Assembly (NCBI RefSeq): GCF_016634425.1
Contig: NZ_JAEPES010000001.1
Span: 62,001-126,000, forward strand
Source: Lacisediminihabitans changchengi
GTDB taxonomy: Bacteria > Actinomycetota > Actinomycetes > Actinomycetales > Microbacteriaceae
DNA: 64,000 nucleotides
Direction of reading: 5' to 3'
The translations under genes and the position numbers were made by a program. Each line of letters begins with the position of its first letter. Position 1 is the first letter of the stretch. Shown here in pieces: positions 44,826 through 53,547 of the stretch. The notes under the pieces are model-generated. The model did not search any database. It was not told where the DNA came from and saw only the letters and a list, made by a program, of their open reading frames with translations.

Positions 44826-45674
44826 TCAGCCCCAGATGGCCAGGAGCTCGGCAGCGAGCCGCTTCCCCTGCGCTCGCCCGGCCTGTGCCGCGGCGGGCCG
44901 CACGGCGGGATCGAGCGGATTGCTGCCGAAGGCGATGAGCGATGCCTCGTCGGCGAAGACCAGGGTGCGCGCTCCGATGCCGATCGCGGCGACCTGCTCT
45001 GGCGCGATTGTCGGGCCGAGCGGACCGAACTCCGGCGCTGGCGTGAGCACCAGAACGGGGTCGCTGCCCGCGATCAGGTCGACGTTGCTGGTCGACCGCA
45101 CCCCGCCATCCGTGTAGTGCCGTCCATCGATCTCGACGGTCGGCCAGACGCCGGGAACGGCACAGCTGGCCGAGACGGCATCGACCAGGCTGACGCCAGA
45201 CTCGCGATCGAAAATGCGGAGCTCGCCGCTGTCGGTGTCGACGGCGGTGATCAACAGGCGGCGGTCGGGCCACTCCTTCACCGTCAGTCGTGCCTCGATC
45301 ACCGCGCGGCGCGCTGACGACGAGCCAGTGTCGGCGGCCCGGGCGAAAGCGCCGATGCGACGCCGCGCTTCCTCGGGCGAGGTCACGCCCTCCATGAGTT
45401 TCGCCATCTGTTCGCTGAAGGCGACCGCGTCGATCTCCGCGCCGAGCTCGGCGGTCTCCTCGGCGACCTGCTGGGCATACAGCTCCTCGATCGGGGTGCC
45501 TCCGGCGAGCTGCGACGCGACCGCAGAGCCGGCCGAGGTGCCGAGGTAGGTGGTCTCGGGGCGGGTCAGCTTCGCGAAGACATCCGCTGATTCGTTGGCG
45601 ATGCCGGCGAGCACGCCGACCTCCCAAGCGATTCCAGCAAGTCCGCCACCGGACAGAACGAGGGCACCAGGCAC
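44826..45674 (-). CDS. patatin-like phospholipase
   Basis: A 282-residue lipid acyl hydrolase. The oxyanion loop (LSGGGLAGIAWEVGVLAG), nucleophile elbow GTSAGS and catalytic Asp in TDGG are all present. The RssA-like size suggests a cytosolic enzyme. With the SRPBCC protein after it, it may act in lipid turnover. Confidence 0.92.
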   Translation of the reverse strand: MPGALVLSGGGLAGIAWEVGVLAGIANESADVFAKLTRPETTYLGTSAGSAVASQLAGGTPIEELYAQQVAEETAELGAEIDAVAFSEQMAKLMEGVTSPEEARRRIGAFARAADTGSSSARRAVIEARLTVKEWPDRRLLITAVDTDSGELRIFDRESGVSLVDAVSASCAVPGVWPTVEIDGRHYTDGGVRSTSNVDLIAGSDPVLVLTPAPEFGPLGPTIAPEQVAAIGIGARTLVFADEASLIAFGSNPLDPAVRPAAAQAGRAQGKRLAAELLAIWG

Positions 45675-45781
45675 GTGAACTCCTTAGAGACGATTGGGTT
45701 CGAGCGTAGCCTGCAGTAGCGAAGAGGAGGCTTCATGACCCCGACCTTTCGGATGTCTAGTCAGCTACGGTCGTGCGCCGG

Positions 45782-46438
45782 ATGACCGCTGGATACTCGG
45801 CCGATCAGGTGCGGGCAGCCGAGGCACCGCTGCTGACTTCCGGAGTGCCCCTCATGGCGCGGGCAGCGGCCGGGCTCGCGGCGGCAATTCGCGAGGTGAG
45901 GCCAGAGCGAGTGCTGCTGCTCGTCGGATCGGGCGACAACGGAGGGGATGCACTCTTCGCCGGTGTTGAGCTTGCGAACGATGGCATCCCCGTGCAGATT
46001 CTGCGCACCGGCGACCGTGTGCACGAGGCCGGGCTGGCCAGGGCACTGGAGTCGGGCGCCGTCGAGATCGAGACACTCCCGGATCGGCTCGATGGCGTGG
46101 ATGGCACGGTGGCGGATGACACGGTCGTGGTCGACGGTATGCTGGGCATCGGCGCTGGAGCCGGCACTCCCCTGCGCGGGCGGTCGCGGGCAGTGGTGCG
46201 GGCCATCCTGGCGCTGCCGCAGCGTCCGCGGGTCGTCGCCGTGGACATCCCGAGCGGGGTGAACCCTGACGACGGGAGCGTGGCGGATGCCGTGCAGCTG
46301 CCAGCCGACCTGACCGTCACCTTCGGTGCGGTGAAGGCCGGTCTGCTGCGGGGCCGCGGAGCGGAGCTCGCCGGTCACATCCGCCTGATCGAGATAGGAC
46401 TGGACCTCACGGGCGTCACTCCGCTGATCGAGACCTAG
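45782..46438 (+). CDS. NAD(P)H-hydrate epimerase domain protein (NnrE)
   Basis: A 218-residue protein covering only the YjeF N-terminal epimerase domain: YSADQVRAAE start, VGSGDNGGDALFAGVEL, VVDGMLGIGA and VAVDIPSGVNPDDG. It should interconvert R and S forms of NAD(P)HX for repair. Many bacteria fuse this to the ADP/ATP-dependent dehydratase, which is absent here and must lie elsewhere. GTG 45773 is an alternative start. Confidence 0.88.
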   Translation: MTAGYSADQVRAAEAPLLTSGVPLMARAAAGLAAAIREVRPERVLLLVGSGDNGGDALFAGVELANDGIPVQILRTGDRVHEAGLARALESGAVEIETLPDRLDGVDGTVADDTVVVDGMLGIGAGAGTPLRGRSRAVVRAILALPQRPRVVAVDIPSGVNPDDGSVADAVQLPADLTVTFGAVKAGLLRGRGAELAGHIRLIEIGLDLTGVTPLIET

Positions 46439-46447
46439 GCTCTGGGC

Positions 46448-47110
46448 TTAGAAGAAATCTCCGCCGCCGAAATCGCCGCCCCCGAAATCGCCGCCGATGT
46501 CGCCGCCCTGGTCCCAGCCGCCGCCGTAGCCCGCAGCCTCGGTGGTGCCGCCGGCGTCGGTACCGGAATCCGTTCCCGGGTCGCCTGCACTGTCGTTGTT
46601 GTTGTCGCCGCCGGAATCCCCGGACGCGTCGGACGCGTCAGACGAGCCACCGAAGTCGTTCGGCATGAAGGCGCTGACCAGCGCGGAGCCGATGACGTAG
46701 CCGGCGACGGTGCCGAGGATCGAGCTGCCGAGCATGCTGCCGAAGCTCGGCCCGCCCATGCCGCCGCCGCCGCCGAAAGCGCGCGCCATGCTGCCCGGCT
46801 GCTGGAACTCGGCTCGGGTAGCGGCCTGCGCCAGCGTCGCGGGCTCGGCGTTGGCCGGCCGCTCGCTCGCGGTAGTGGCGTTCTTGGTGAGCTGCTCGAA
46901 CAGGATGTCGCGCTGCTTCGGCGTCAGCTTGGTAAATGCTTCGGTGTGCACCTGCTCGATGGTCTCGGGCGGCGCGGTCCGCAGAAGGTACTGGTAGCGC
47001 TCGACGGCGATCTCATCGTCACTGCGAGACGCGGTGCGCTGCGGGGCTGCCTGGCGCTGCTGCACCGGCGGGTCCTCTTCGCGGCCGAGAAGACGATCGA
47101 GGAAACCCAT
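46448..47110 (-). CDS. glycine/aspartate-rich hypothetical protein
   Basis: A 220-residue protein: basic-acidic N-terminal (MGFLDRLLGREEDPP), a helical stretch about residues 30-95 (YQYLLRTAPPETIEQVHTEAF, LTPKQRDILFEQL), a short hydrophobic Gly/Ala segment (SMLGSSILGTVAGYVIGSAL), then a Gly/Asp tail ending in repeats of GGDFGGGDF. Resembles unnamed actinobacterial proteins. Function unknown. Confidence 0.8.
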   Translation of the reverse strand: MGFLDRLLGREEDPPVQQRQAAPQRTASRSDDEIAVERYQYLLRTAPPETIEQVHTEAFTKLTPKQRDILFEQLTKNATTASERPANAEPATLAQAATRAEFQQPGSMARAFGGGGGMGGPSFGSMLGSSILGTVAGYVIGSALVSAFMPNDFGGSSDASDASGDSGGDNNNDSAGDPGTDSGTDAGGTTEAAGYGGGWDQGGDIGGDFGGGDFGGGDFF

Positions 47111-47207
47111 GATTTGCTCCTTGGGGCTGTGGACCGGCATCGGTCGGGTGAGACCAGTATCGGGGTCAGCTCATCCGCCTGGCTGGGTATTCGCGCAGAG
47201 CATGGCG

Positions 47208-48527
47208 TCAGCGGGTGGCAGCGAGCTCGATCCAGCGCGTGCCGCGGGCGCGCAGCCCGAGCGTGACCGCCCGGATGCCGATGTACCCGAGCGCGAACGC
47301 CGCCCAGAGCGCGAACACGGTTCCGACCGAGACCGCCCACCAGAGCAGCGGCAGGTACACGGCCAGGTTCACCACCCCGCTCAGAGCGAGGTAGCGGGAG
47401 TCACCGGCGCCGATCAGCACGCCGTCGAGCACGAAGACGAAGCCGGAGAGCGGCACCCCCACCGCCATCACGAGCAGAACCGGCGGCAGCGCGGCGAGAA
47501 CGGGCGTCTCCGAACTGAAGACGCGACCGAGCACCGGCGACAGCGCGGCGATCACCACGCCGATACCGACCCCGGCCAGCAGACCGAAGCGGATCAGCCG
47601 TCGAGTGATGTGCGACACCCGCTCCCTGTCGGCCGCGCCGAAACCGTGGCCGATCATCGCCTGCCCGGCGATGGCGAGCGAGTCGAGCACGAACGCGACC
47701 AGGGAGAACAGGGCGAGCGCAACCTGCAGCACCGCCAGACCGCGGGCGCCGAGCATGCTGCCCGCGAAGACAGTGGCGAGCATGGCCGCCCGCAGCGAGG
47801 CCGTGCGCAGCAACAACCAGCCGCCGGATGCCGCAACCCCCGTCACGCCGGCCAGCCCAGGTCGCAGCGCCGCACCGCTCCGTCGCGCCCGACGCGCCAC
47901 GATCACGACGAAGGCCACGGCCATGGCCCACTGCGCGATCACAGTTCCGGCGGCGGAACCCGCGATCCCCCAGCCGAGCCCGTAAATGAAGATCGCGTTG
48001 AGCGCCGCGTTCGCCGCAAAGCCCGCGGTGACGATCACGAGCGGGGTGTGGGTGTTCTGCAGGCCGCGGAGCAACCCGGTGGCAGCGAGCACGATGAGCA
48101 TCGCCGGCAAACCCCAGAGCGAGATGCCGAGGTACACGGATGCGGCGGCAGCGACATCCGTTTGCGCACCGAACAGCGCGACGGCTCCGTCGCCGAGCCA
48201 CAGCCCGAGCGCCAGCATGACCACCCCGACCGCGAGCGCGAGCCAGACGCCGTCGACGCCGGCCCGCAGGGCGCCGCGACGATCTCCCGCCCCGACCAAG
48301 CGCGCAACCGCGGGGGTCGTCGCGTAGGCGAGGAAGACGAGCAGCCCGACCGCGGTCTGCAGGATGCTGCTGGCGATGCCGAGCCCGGCCAGCGGCTCGT
48401 CGCCGAGATGCCCGACCAGTGCGGTGTCGACCAGCAGAAACAGAGGTTCGGCGACGAGCGCCGCGAGCGTCGGCCCGGCCAGGCGCAGAATCTCCCGGTC
48501 GAGCGCGCGCGACGGTGCTCCCGCCAC
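47208..48527 (-). CDS. MATE family efflux transporter (DinF-like)
   Basis: A 439-residue protein with 12 helices in two related halves (EPLFLLVDTALVGHLGDEPLAGLGIASSI at the start and AMIGHGFGAADRERV in the second half). Expected to export cationic compounds using Na+ or H+. Its ATG overlaps the stop of the quinone-oxidoreductase-like gene on the same strand. Confidence 0.92.
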   Translation of the reverse strand: MAGAPSRALDREILRLAGPTLAALVAEPLFLLVDTALVGHLGDEPLAGLGIASSILQTAVGLLVFLAYATTPAVARLVGAGDRRGALRAGVDGVWLALAVGVVMLALGLWLGDGAVALFGAQTDVAAAASVYLGISLWGLPAMLIVLAATGLLRGLQNTHTPLVIVTAGFAANAALNAIFIYGLGWGIAGSAAGTVIAQWAMAVAFVVIVARRARRSGAALRPGLAGVTGVAASGGWLLLRTASLRAAMLATVFAGSMLGARGLAVLQVALALFSLVAFVLDSLAIAGQAMIGHGFGAADRERVSHITRRLIRFGLLAGVGIGVVIAALSPVLGRVFSSETPVLAALPPVLLVMAVGVPLSGFVFVLDGVLIGAGDSRYLALSGVVNLAVYLPLLWWAVSVGTVFALWAAFALGYIGIRAVTLGLRARGTRWIELAATR

Positions 48528-49447
48528 TACGGGATCAGAGCGAGTTTGCCGCCAGGATGCTCCGAGCGCAGCAGCTCGATTGCCTCGAGCGCATCGGCCA
48601 GCGGGAACGTGCGTGCCACCGGGACGACGAGCGAGCCCTCTCCGGCGAGCGCGATCAGGCTCGACCGCACCGAGTCCCGGTAGGCAGCACTCGCCGGCAT
48701 GACCCCGGCGATCACGTGGAAGCCATGCTCCTGCGCTTCCGCGAACGCGGTGATCGTCACGATGCGCGCTCGGTCCGCCACCAGGGCGAGCGATACCCGC
48801 ACCGCTTCGTCCGTGCCGACGGTGTCCAACGCGGCCGAGAATCCTTCGGGAGCCATCGCGCGCAGGCGATCCTCGAGACCGTCCCCGTAGGCGACCGGTT
48901 CGGCGCCGAATCCCTCGACGACCGCGAAGTTCTTCTCACTGGCGGTGCCGATCACGCGGGCACCGAGCAGCTTCGCCTGCTGGATGACGCTGACGCCGAC
49001 AGCGCCGGACGCGCCGTGTACGACGATCGTCTCCCCCGCGGCGACCTTGGTCACGTGCAGCATCTCGCTCGCGGTGGTGCCGGCAAGCAGCAGATTGGCG
49101 GCCTCGGGAAAGCCGAGCGTTGGCGGCTTGGCGAAGACATCGGATGCCGGAACGGTCACCGAGGTCGCCCATGCTCCGCGCAGACGGAAGCCCAGCACCT
49201 CGTCGCCGACCGAGAAGTCAGAATCTGGTCCGACCGCGGAGATGACCCCCGCCGCCTCGTAGCCGATGGCGATCGGCAGCAGGCTGCGATCCTCACCACG
49301 GGCCACATGCTTGTAATCCGCCGGGTTCATTCCCGCTGCGCGTACCTCGATCGTGACCTCGCCCTGGCCGGGTGCGCGAACCTCGGTCTCGTCGAATCGG
49401 AGCACCTCCGAGCCGCCGAAATCCGTCGCTATCCAGTGTCGTGCCAT
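48527..49447 (-). CDS. NADP-dependent zinc-free alcohol dehydrogenase (quinone oxidoreductase-like)
   Basis: A 306-residue medium-chain reductase of the QOR/zeta-crystallin group: GMNPADYKHVARG, VHGASGAVGVSVIQQAKLLGARVIGTAS (NADPH loop) and the family's catalytic-domain ends. Length is complete from this ATG, which has GAGGGAG at 7-13 bases upstream. No stop codon separates it from the DUF5677-like region upstream, so a long fused product is also possible. Confidence 0.9.
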   Translation of the reverse strand: MARHWIATDFGGSEVLRFDETEVRAPGQGEVTIEVRAAGMNPADYKHVARGEDRSLLPIAIGYEAAGVISAVGPDSDFSVGDEVLGFRLRGAWATSVTVPASDVFAKPPTLGFPEAANLLLAGTTASEMLHVTKVAAGETIVVHGASGAVGVSVIQQAKLLGARVIGTASEKNFAVVEGFGAEPVAYGDGLEDRLRAMAPEGFSAALDTVGTDEAVRVSLALVADRARIVTITAFAEAQEHGFHVIAGVMPASAAYRDSVRSSLIALAGEGSLVVPVARTFPLADALEAIELLRSEHPGGKLALIP

Positions 49448-50263
49448 CAGCTTTTCTCCCTCGTTCGTTTCTGCCAGCTCAACGCTACGCGCGAGATCGG
49501 TCAGCGCCGCGTCGGTACCAGGATCGGTGATGTCCAATGCGGCCACGCACAGACGGATGACGGGCACCCCGAGCCGCACGAACCGCCGCAGCACCTCGGG
49601 CCGAAATACCTCGGGCTCCAGCCGCGCAGCGAAGGCGCCATCGTCGGCGACGGTCAGCTGGGCCCGCAGCAGGTCGATCCAGGTGCCGTGCACGGCGTTC
49701 GATCCGCTGCGGTAGGCGAGGTAGGCGCCGTCGCCGACCGCCCGCATCCGTACTTCAGCCGATGGCCAGCCGATCTTTCGACGCCCGGGAACATCCTCCG
49801 GCGTCATGTCCGCCGTGCGCAGGGCGCGATCGAGTTCGGCCAGGAGCCTGCGCCCTGGCTCACGCTCGTGCCCGGGCGCCGTCTCTCCCGCCGAGCGCAG
49901 CAGGTCGAGCTCCGCCACCAGGCTGTCCTTGAGATACCGGTCGAAGCGCACCGCGTCCTCGGGCGCCGGGTCGAGCAGATAGACCAGCGACGAGTACGAG
50001 TCGAGGTACTGGCGGGTGAGCGGAAATTGCTGGTCGCCGTCGGCGTCGGCGAGGTCGCGCAGCATCCGTCGTCCGATCTTGACGATGCGCACCAGGTGGC
50101 CGACGACGATCGCCTGATCGCGGCTGAGCCCGGCGTGCGCCCCGACCACACCCTCGACGATGCGCACGAACTCGGCGACGAGTGCGGTCTCGGGCAACCC
50201 CGCCTCAGGCTGTACCACCTCAGGCTGTACCACTTCAGACGAGGGCAACGCCGTGAAGGGCAT
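49448..50263 (-). CDS. DUF5677-like region in one open frame with the QOR gene
   Basis: The 272 codons before the QOR start are open, GC-typical and read as a protein: LPLTRQYLDSYSSLVYLLDP-like helices and YRSGSNAVHGTWIDLLRAQL, similar to DUF5677 proteins (role unknown). The frame runs into MARHWIATDF with no stop. Either the gene encodes a fusion (about 578 residues to 48527), or translation begins again at 49447. The start is uncertain: ATG 50263 overlaps the MarR gene; GTG 50233 lies just after the MarR stop. Confidence 0.6.
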
Positions 50264-50681
50264 CGACCAGCGGCAGCAGCTCTGGTGTCTCGCGCGCCTC
50301 GGCGAGCGCCTGCTCGAGCGTCGCATCGTGGGTCGGTTTGGCCTCAGCGAGCAGCCTTTTGCCCGCCGCAGTGAGTTCGGTGTAGATGCCGCGCCGGTCA
50401 TCAACGCAGAGGATGCGGGTGAGCAGATTGCGGTCTTCCAGTCGCGTGACCAGTCGGGTGGTCGCGCTGTTGCTGAGCGCCGCCGCACGAGAGAGCTGCT
50501 GCATGCGCATGTGCCAGCCGTCTTGGCGGCTCAACACGTCGAGCACGGTGAACTCGACCACGGACAGCTTCGAGCTCGCCTGGAGCGCTCGCTCGAGTCG
50601 TGAATCGATCAGCCCGTGCAGGGCTGCAAGCGTGTACCACCCCTGCGCCCGCACCTCGACCGCGTCGTCTCCGATACTCAT
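50235..50681 (-). CDS. MarR family transcriptional regulator
   Basis: A 148-residue winged-helix regulator (FTVLDVLSRQDGWHMRMQQLSRAAALSNSATTRLVTRLEDRNLL, then the wing DDRRGIYTELTAAG). Divergent from the MFS exporter at 50865 with a 183-bp gap, a layout in which MarR proteins repress the neighbouring exporter and their own gene. Its stop is followed by two 15-base units each starting TGA. Confidence 0.92.
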   Translation of the reverse strand: MSIGDDAVEVRAQGWYTLAALHGLIDSRLERALQASSKLSVVEFTVLDVLSRQDGWHMRMQQLSRAAALSNSATTRLVTRLEDRNLLTRILCVDDRRGIYTELTAAGKRLLAEAKPTHDATLEQALAEARETPELLPLVDALHGVALV

Positions 50682-50771
50682 TGCCTGCTCCGTCCGTTCC
50701 CGCGCCCCGGCGTGCCCCGTGTCTCCGAGCGATCGGATGACACGGTTGCGGAAATACCCCGCGTGTGCAAC

Positions 50772-50794
50772 TATTTATGACGCGTCTGCAAATA
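50772..50794. promoter_or_regulatory. candidate MarR operator
   Basis: TATTT (50772-50776), GACGCGTC (50779-50786) and AAATA (50790-50794) form a nearly symmetrical site, with flanks off by one base. It sits between the divergent MarR and MFS starts. Inference from position and dyad only. Confidence 0.35.
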
Positions 50795-50864
50795 CCAGCG
50801 TACGCGTGCCATCCCGCGCCCACAAGCGCAGCCCCACAAACACAGCCCCCACAAGGAGATAGCC

Positions 50865-52058
50865 ATGCCCATCGGCCTGATCGCCCTCGCCATCGGCGGA
50901 TTCGGAATCGGCTTGACGGAATTCGTCATCGCCGGCCTCCTCCCCGAGGTCGCGGCAGACTTCCATGTCAACGAGGCAGCGGCGGGCTGGCTGATCTCGG
51001 GCTACGCCTTGAGCGTGGCCGTCGGCGCCATTCTCATCACCGCGGCCGTCACGCGCGTGCCCCGCAAGACCGCACTCATCGGCCTCATGGTGCTCTTCAT
51101 CGCGGGTAACCTGATCTCCGCACTCGCTCCGACCTATGGCGTCATGCTGCTCGGCCGCATCGTCGCCGCACTCTGTCACGGGGCGTTCTTCGGCATCGGG
51201 TCCGTCGTCGCCGGCACCCTGGTGAAGCCGGAGAAGAAGGCGAGCGCGATTTCGATCATGTTCACCGGTCTCACCCTCGCGAACGTGCTGGGCGTGCCGT
51301 TCGGCACTTTCCTTGGCCAGGCGCTCGGCTGGCGCTCGACCTTCTTCGCCATCACGATCATCGGCGTGATCGCGCTGCTCGGCATCGTCGTTCTCGTCCC
51401 AAAGCCCACCGAGGCGAACGCTCACGTGAGCAATCTGCGCGGTGAGCTCTCGGCCTTCCGTGCCGGCCAGGTCTGGCTCTCGATCGCCGTCACCGTTCTC
51501 GGTTTTGGTGGGATGTTCGGCGCCTTCACCTACATCGCCTACACGCTCACCCGGGTGAGCGGATTTCCGAGCGGCGCCGTTCCGTGGCTACTGATCCTGT
51601 TCGGCGTCGGGCTGTTCGTCGGCAACCTGGTGGGCGGCAAGGCGGCGGAACGCCGACTCGACCGCACGCTCATCGTGCTGCTGATCGGCCTGACCATCGT
51701 GCTCGTCGCCTTCGCACTGACCGCCACCTACCCCATCGCCGTGATCGTCGCCCTGCTCCTGATGGGAGCGTTCGGCTTCGGCACAGTCCCCGGGCTGCAA
51801 ACCCGCGTGATGCTGTACGCGAGCTCCGCCCCGACGCTCGCCTCCAGCGCCAACATCTCCGCCTTCAACATCGGCAACGCGCTCGGAGCGTGGATCGGCG
51901 GGCTCACCATCAGCGCGGGTCTCGGCTTCACCAGCCCGCTCTGGGCGGGAGCCGCGATCACCGCCGGGGCCGTGATCGTGATGGTGATCGCCGCAACGCG
52001 ACGCTCGGTCATGCCAGACACGAAGCACCCCGCCGTACTCGAGCCCGCCGATGCGTGA
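50865..52058 (+). CDS. MFS transporter (AraJ/Cmx-like)
   Basis: A 397-residue 12-helix DHA1-type exporter. It resembles the AraJ and chloramphenicol-exporter branch (GIGLTEFVIAGLLPEVAADFHV, GRIVAALCHGAFFGIGSVVAG, VLGVPFGTFLGQALGWRSTFF). Probably under the divergent MarR. It ends in a strong hairpin. Confidence 0.92.
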   Translation: MPIGLIALAIGGFGIGLTEFVIAGLLPEVAADFHVNEAAAGWLISGYALSVAVGAILITAAVTRVPRKTALIGLMVLFIAGNLISALAPTYGVMLLGRIVAALCHGAFFGIGSVVAGTLVKPEKKASAISIMFTGLTLANVLGVPFGTFLGQALGWRSTFFAITIIGVIALLGIVVLVPKPTEANAHVSNLRGELSAFRAGQVWLSIAVTVLGFGGMFGAFTYIAYTLTRVSGFPSGAVPWLLILFGVGLFVGNLVGGKAAERRLDRTLIVLLIGLTIVLVAFALTATYPIAVIVALLLMGAFGFGTVPGLQTRVMLYASSAPTLASSANISAFNIGNALGAWIGGLTISAGLGFTSPLWAGAAITAGAVIVMVIAATRRSVMPDTKHPAVLEPADA

Positions 52059-52086
52059 GCCCGCCCGCGGGTAACGACGCGAACAA

Positions 52087-52130
52087 CAAACGGATGGCCG
52101 CCCCGGTTTCCCGGGACGGCCATCCGTTTG
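52087..52130. terminator. strong hairpin terminator
   Basis: Fourteen-base perfect arms (52087-52100 and 52117-52130), extended after one mismatch by CCCGG/CCGGG. It lies 28 bases past the MFS stop and 30 bases before the PadR gene end, so it can stop transcription from both sides. Confidence 0.8.
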
Positions 52131-52160
52131 CTTGTTTGTGCCGCGTTATTTGTGACGCGC

Positions 52161-52796
52161 CTAGTCCGCGAGGATCAGATACAGGGCACGGCGCGCTTCG
52201 TCGATCTTCTCGACGGCCGCCTTGCGCTGGGCATCGCTCGCTCCATGACGGAACTGACCGACGACGCCCATCAGCTTGCCGACGCTCTCGAAGAACTCGC
52301 TTGCCCCCTCGGAGCGTCCGGGGGTTGCTTCCCAGGCCTTCGAGAACTCCTCCTCGTGCTCGGCGACGTATGCGGAGCCGGCCTCGGTGAGCTCGAACTC
52401 GGTCTTGCGACCGTCGCCCTTGCTCACGATGAGCTCCTCATCGACGAGTTGCTGCAGCGTCGGGTAGACCGAGCCGGGGCTCGGGCGCCACGCACCATTG
52501 GTGCGCTCGGCTATCGCCTTGATGAGGCCATAGCCGTTCGACGGTCCCTCGCTCAGCAGCGACAGGATGACGGAACGGATGTCGCCCTTGCCCGCCCGGC
52601 GCGAACCGCGCGGTCCGAATCCACCAGGCCCGAATCCCGGGCCGAAGCCCTGGCCCGGGAACCCGGCTCCGAAGCCGCCGGCGAAGCCGTGACCATGGTC
52701 ACGACCGCGTCCGCCGCCGTCATTGTGGAATCGCATCGCCTCGGCACGCATTGCGCGAAGGGTGTCGAACTGGTTGTTGTGATGTGTGCTTCTCAT
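52161..52796 (-). CDS. PadR family transcriptional regulator
   Basis: A 211-residue regulator. After a short start comes a Gly/Phe-rich linker (about residues 30-62, repeats of GFGPGFGPGGFG), then the PadR winged helix (IRSVILSLLSEGPSNGYGLIKAIAERTNGAWRPSPGSVYPTLQQLVDE) and a helical dimerisation tail. The Gly-rich arm is common in this actinobacterial subgroup. The upstream region has three dyads that may be its operators. Confidence 0.92.
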   Translation of the reverse strand: MRSTHHNNQFDTLRAMRAEAMRFHNDGGGRGRDHGHGFAGGFGAGFPGQGFGPGFGPGGFGPRGSRRAGKGDIRSVILSLLSEGPSNGYGLIKAIAERTNGAWRPSPGSVYPTLQQLVDEELIVSKGDGRKTEFELTEAGSAYVAEHEEEFSKAWEATPGRSEGASEFFESVGKLMGVVGQFRHGASDAQRKAAVEKIDEARRALYLILAD

Positions 52797-52849
52797 GAAA
52801 GTCTCTTTTCGCATTCTGCTCGCAGTCAGCCGGTTCATGCCGGGTGATC

Positions 52850-52889
52850 GTTCCACTGGAACTCGAGCCATCGCAGAACTTCTGCGATG
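52850..52889. promoter_or_regulatory. two palindromes upstream of padR
   Basis: CATCGCAGAA-C-TTCTGCGATG (52869-52889) has perfect 10-base arms. GTTCCA-C-TGGAAC (52850-52862) has perfect 6-base arms. A third, TCGC-TAAA-GCGA (52903-52914), sits on the neighbour's stop. PadR proteins often autoregulate through such sites. Confidence 0.45.
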
Positions 52890-52905
52890 CGTCAAAGATA
52901 TATCG

Positions 52906-53451
52906 CTAAAGCGAAAAGCGCAAGCGCGGGTTTTTGAGCGGCATGCTCTCCAACGAGTTGTAGACGACGGCCCAGCCCGCTTCGTGTTGCACGTGCACGA
53001 TCTCCCCCGCCGACATCCGTCGATCGAGCTCGAGCAGATGCCGCACGCTCGCCTCATAGAGCGCGACATCGCCGAACCGATGCCGCTCTCCCGACAACTC
53101 GGTCACCACCACCGTGATCGACCGCACCTGCTGGCGCAGGCCGCGCGTTCCGGCCAGGCCGACCGCGATCCCCGAGAAGTACAGCGACAGGATGATGACG
53201 GTCACCACGCTCGGCACCCAGAGTGTGCCGAGGATCAGCTCCGCAAACAGAGCCGCAATGCCGCCGCAGACCGGCCAACGTCGATGGAAGGTGAGTGCGC
53301 GACGCTCGGCGGCATTGGTTCCGGGCGGGTATACCCGTAGTCGATACTCACCCCAGCCGCGGCGGGCGAGATCGACGGGATTGGCAACATCGAGAGTTCC
53401 CCAGGGATGATGGCCCTCGAGCGCGAAGGCGAGGGCGGATGAGACGTTCAC
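52906..53451 (-). CDS. conserved hypothetical membrane protein
   Basis: A 181-residue protein with two adjacent membrane helices (about residues 62-80 and 82-100), a soluble N-terminal part ending in RRALTFHRRWPV, and a C-terminal domain with LYEASVRHLLELDRRMSAGEIVHVQ. Not assigned to a function; it resembles uncharacterised Microbacteriaceae proteins. Confidence 0.8.
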   Translation of the reverse strand: MNVSSALAFALEGHHPWGTLDVANPVDLARRGWGEYRLRVYPPGTNAAERRALTFHRRWPVCGGIAALFAELILGTLWVPSVVTVIILSLYFSGIAVGLAGTRGLRQQVRSITVVVTELSGERHRFGDVALYEASVRHLLELDRRMSAGEIVHVQHEAGWAVVYNSLESMPLKNPRLRFSL

Positions 53452-53547
53452 AGGCCCGGTCTACGCCGCTGGACGACGATCGGCCAGAGTCCTCACGCGA
53501 TCCTTACGAAAAACCACCGGGGTACTCATGGCGCGATAATTGTCAGG

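Noticed and set aside
44332..45627. A 431-codon minus-strand frame joining patatin and SRPBCC regions.
   Set aside because: The patatin motifs are in another frame (44826-45674). Only the SRPBCC part from 44805 is coding in this frame.
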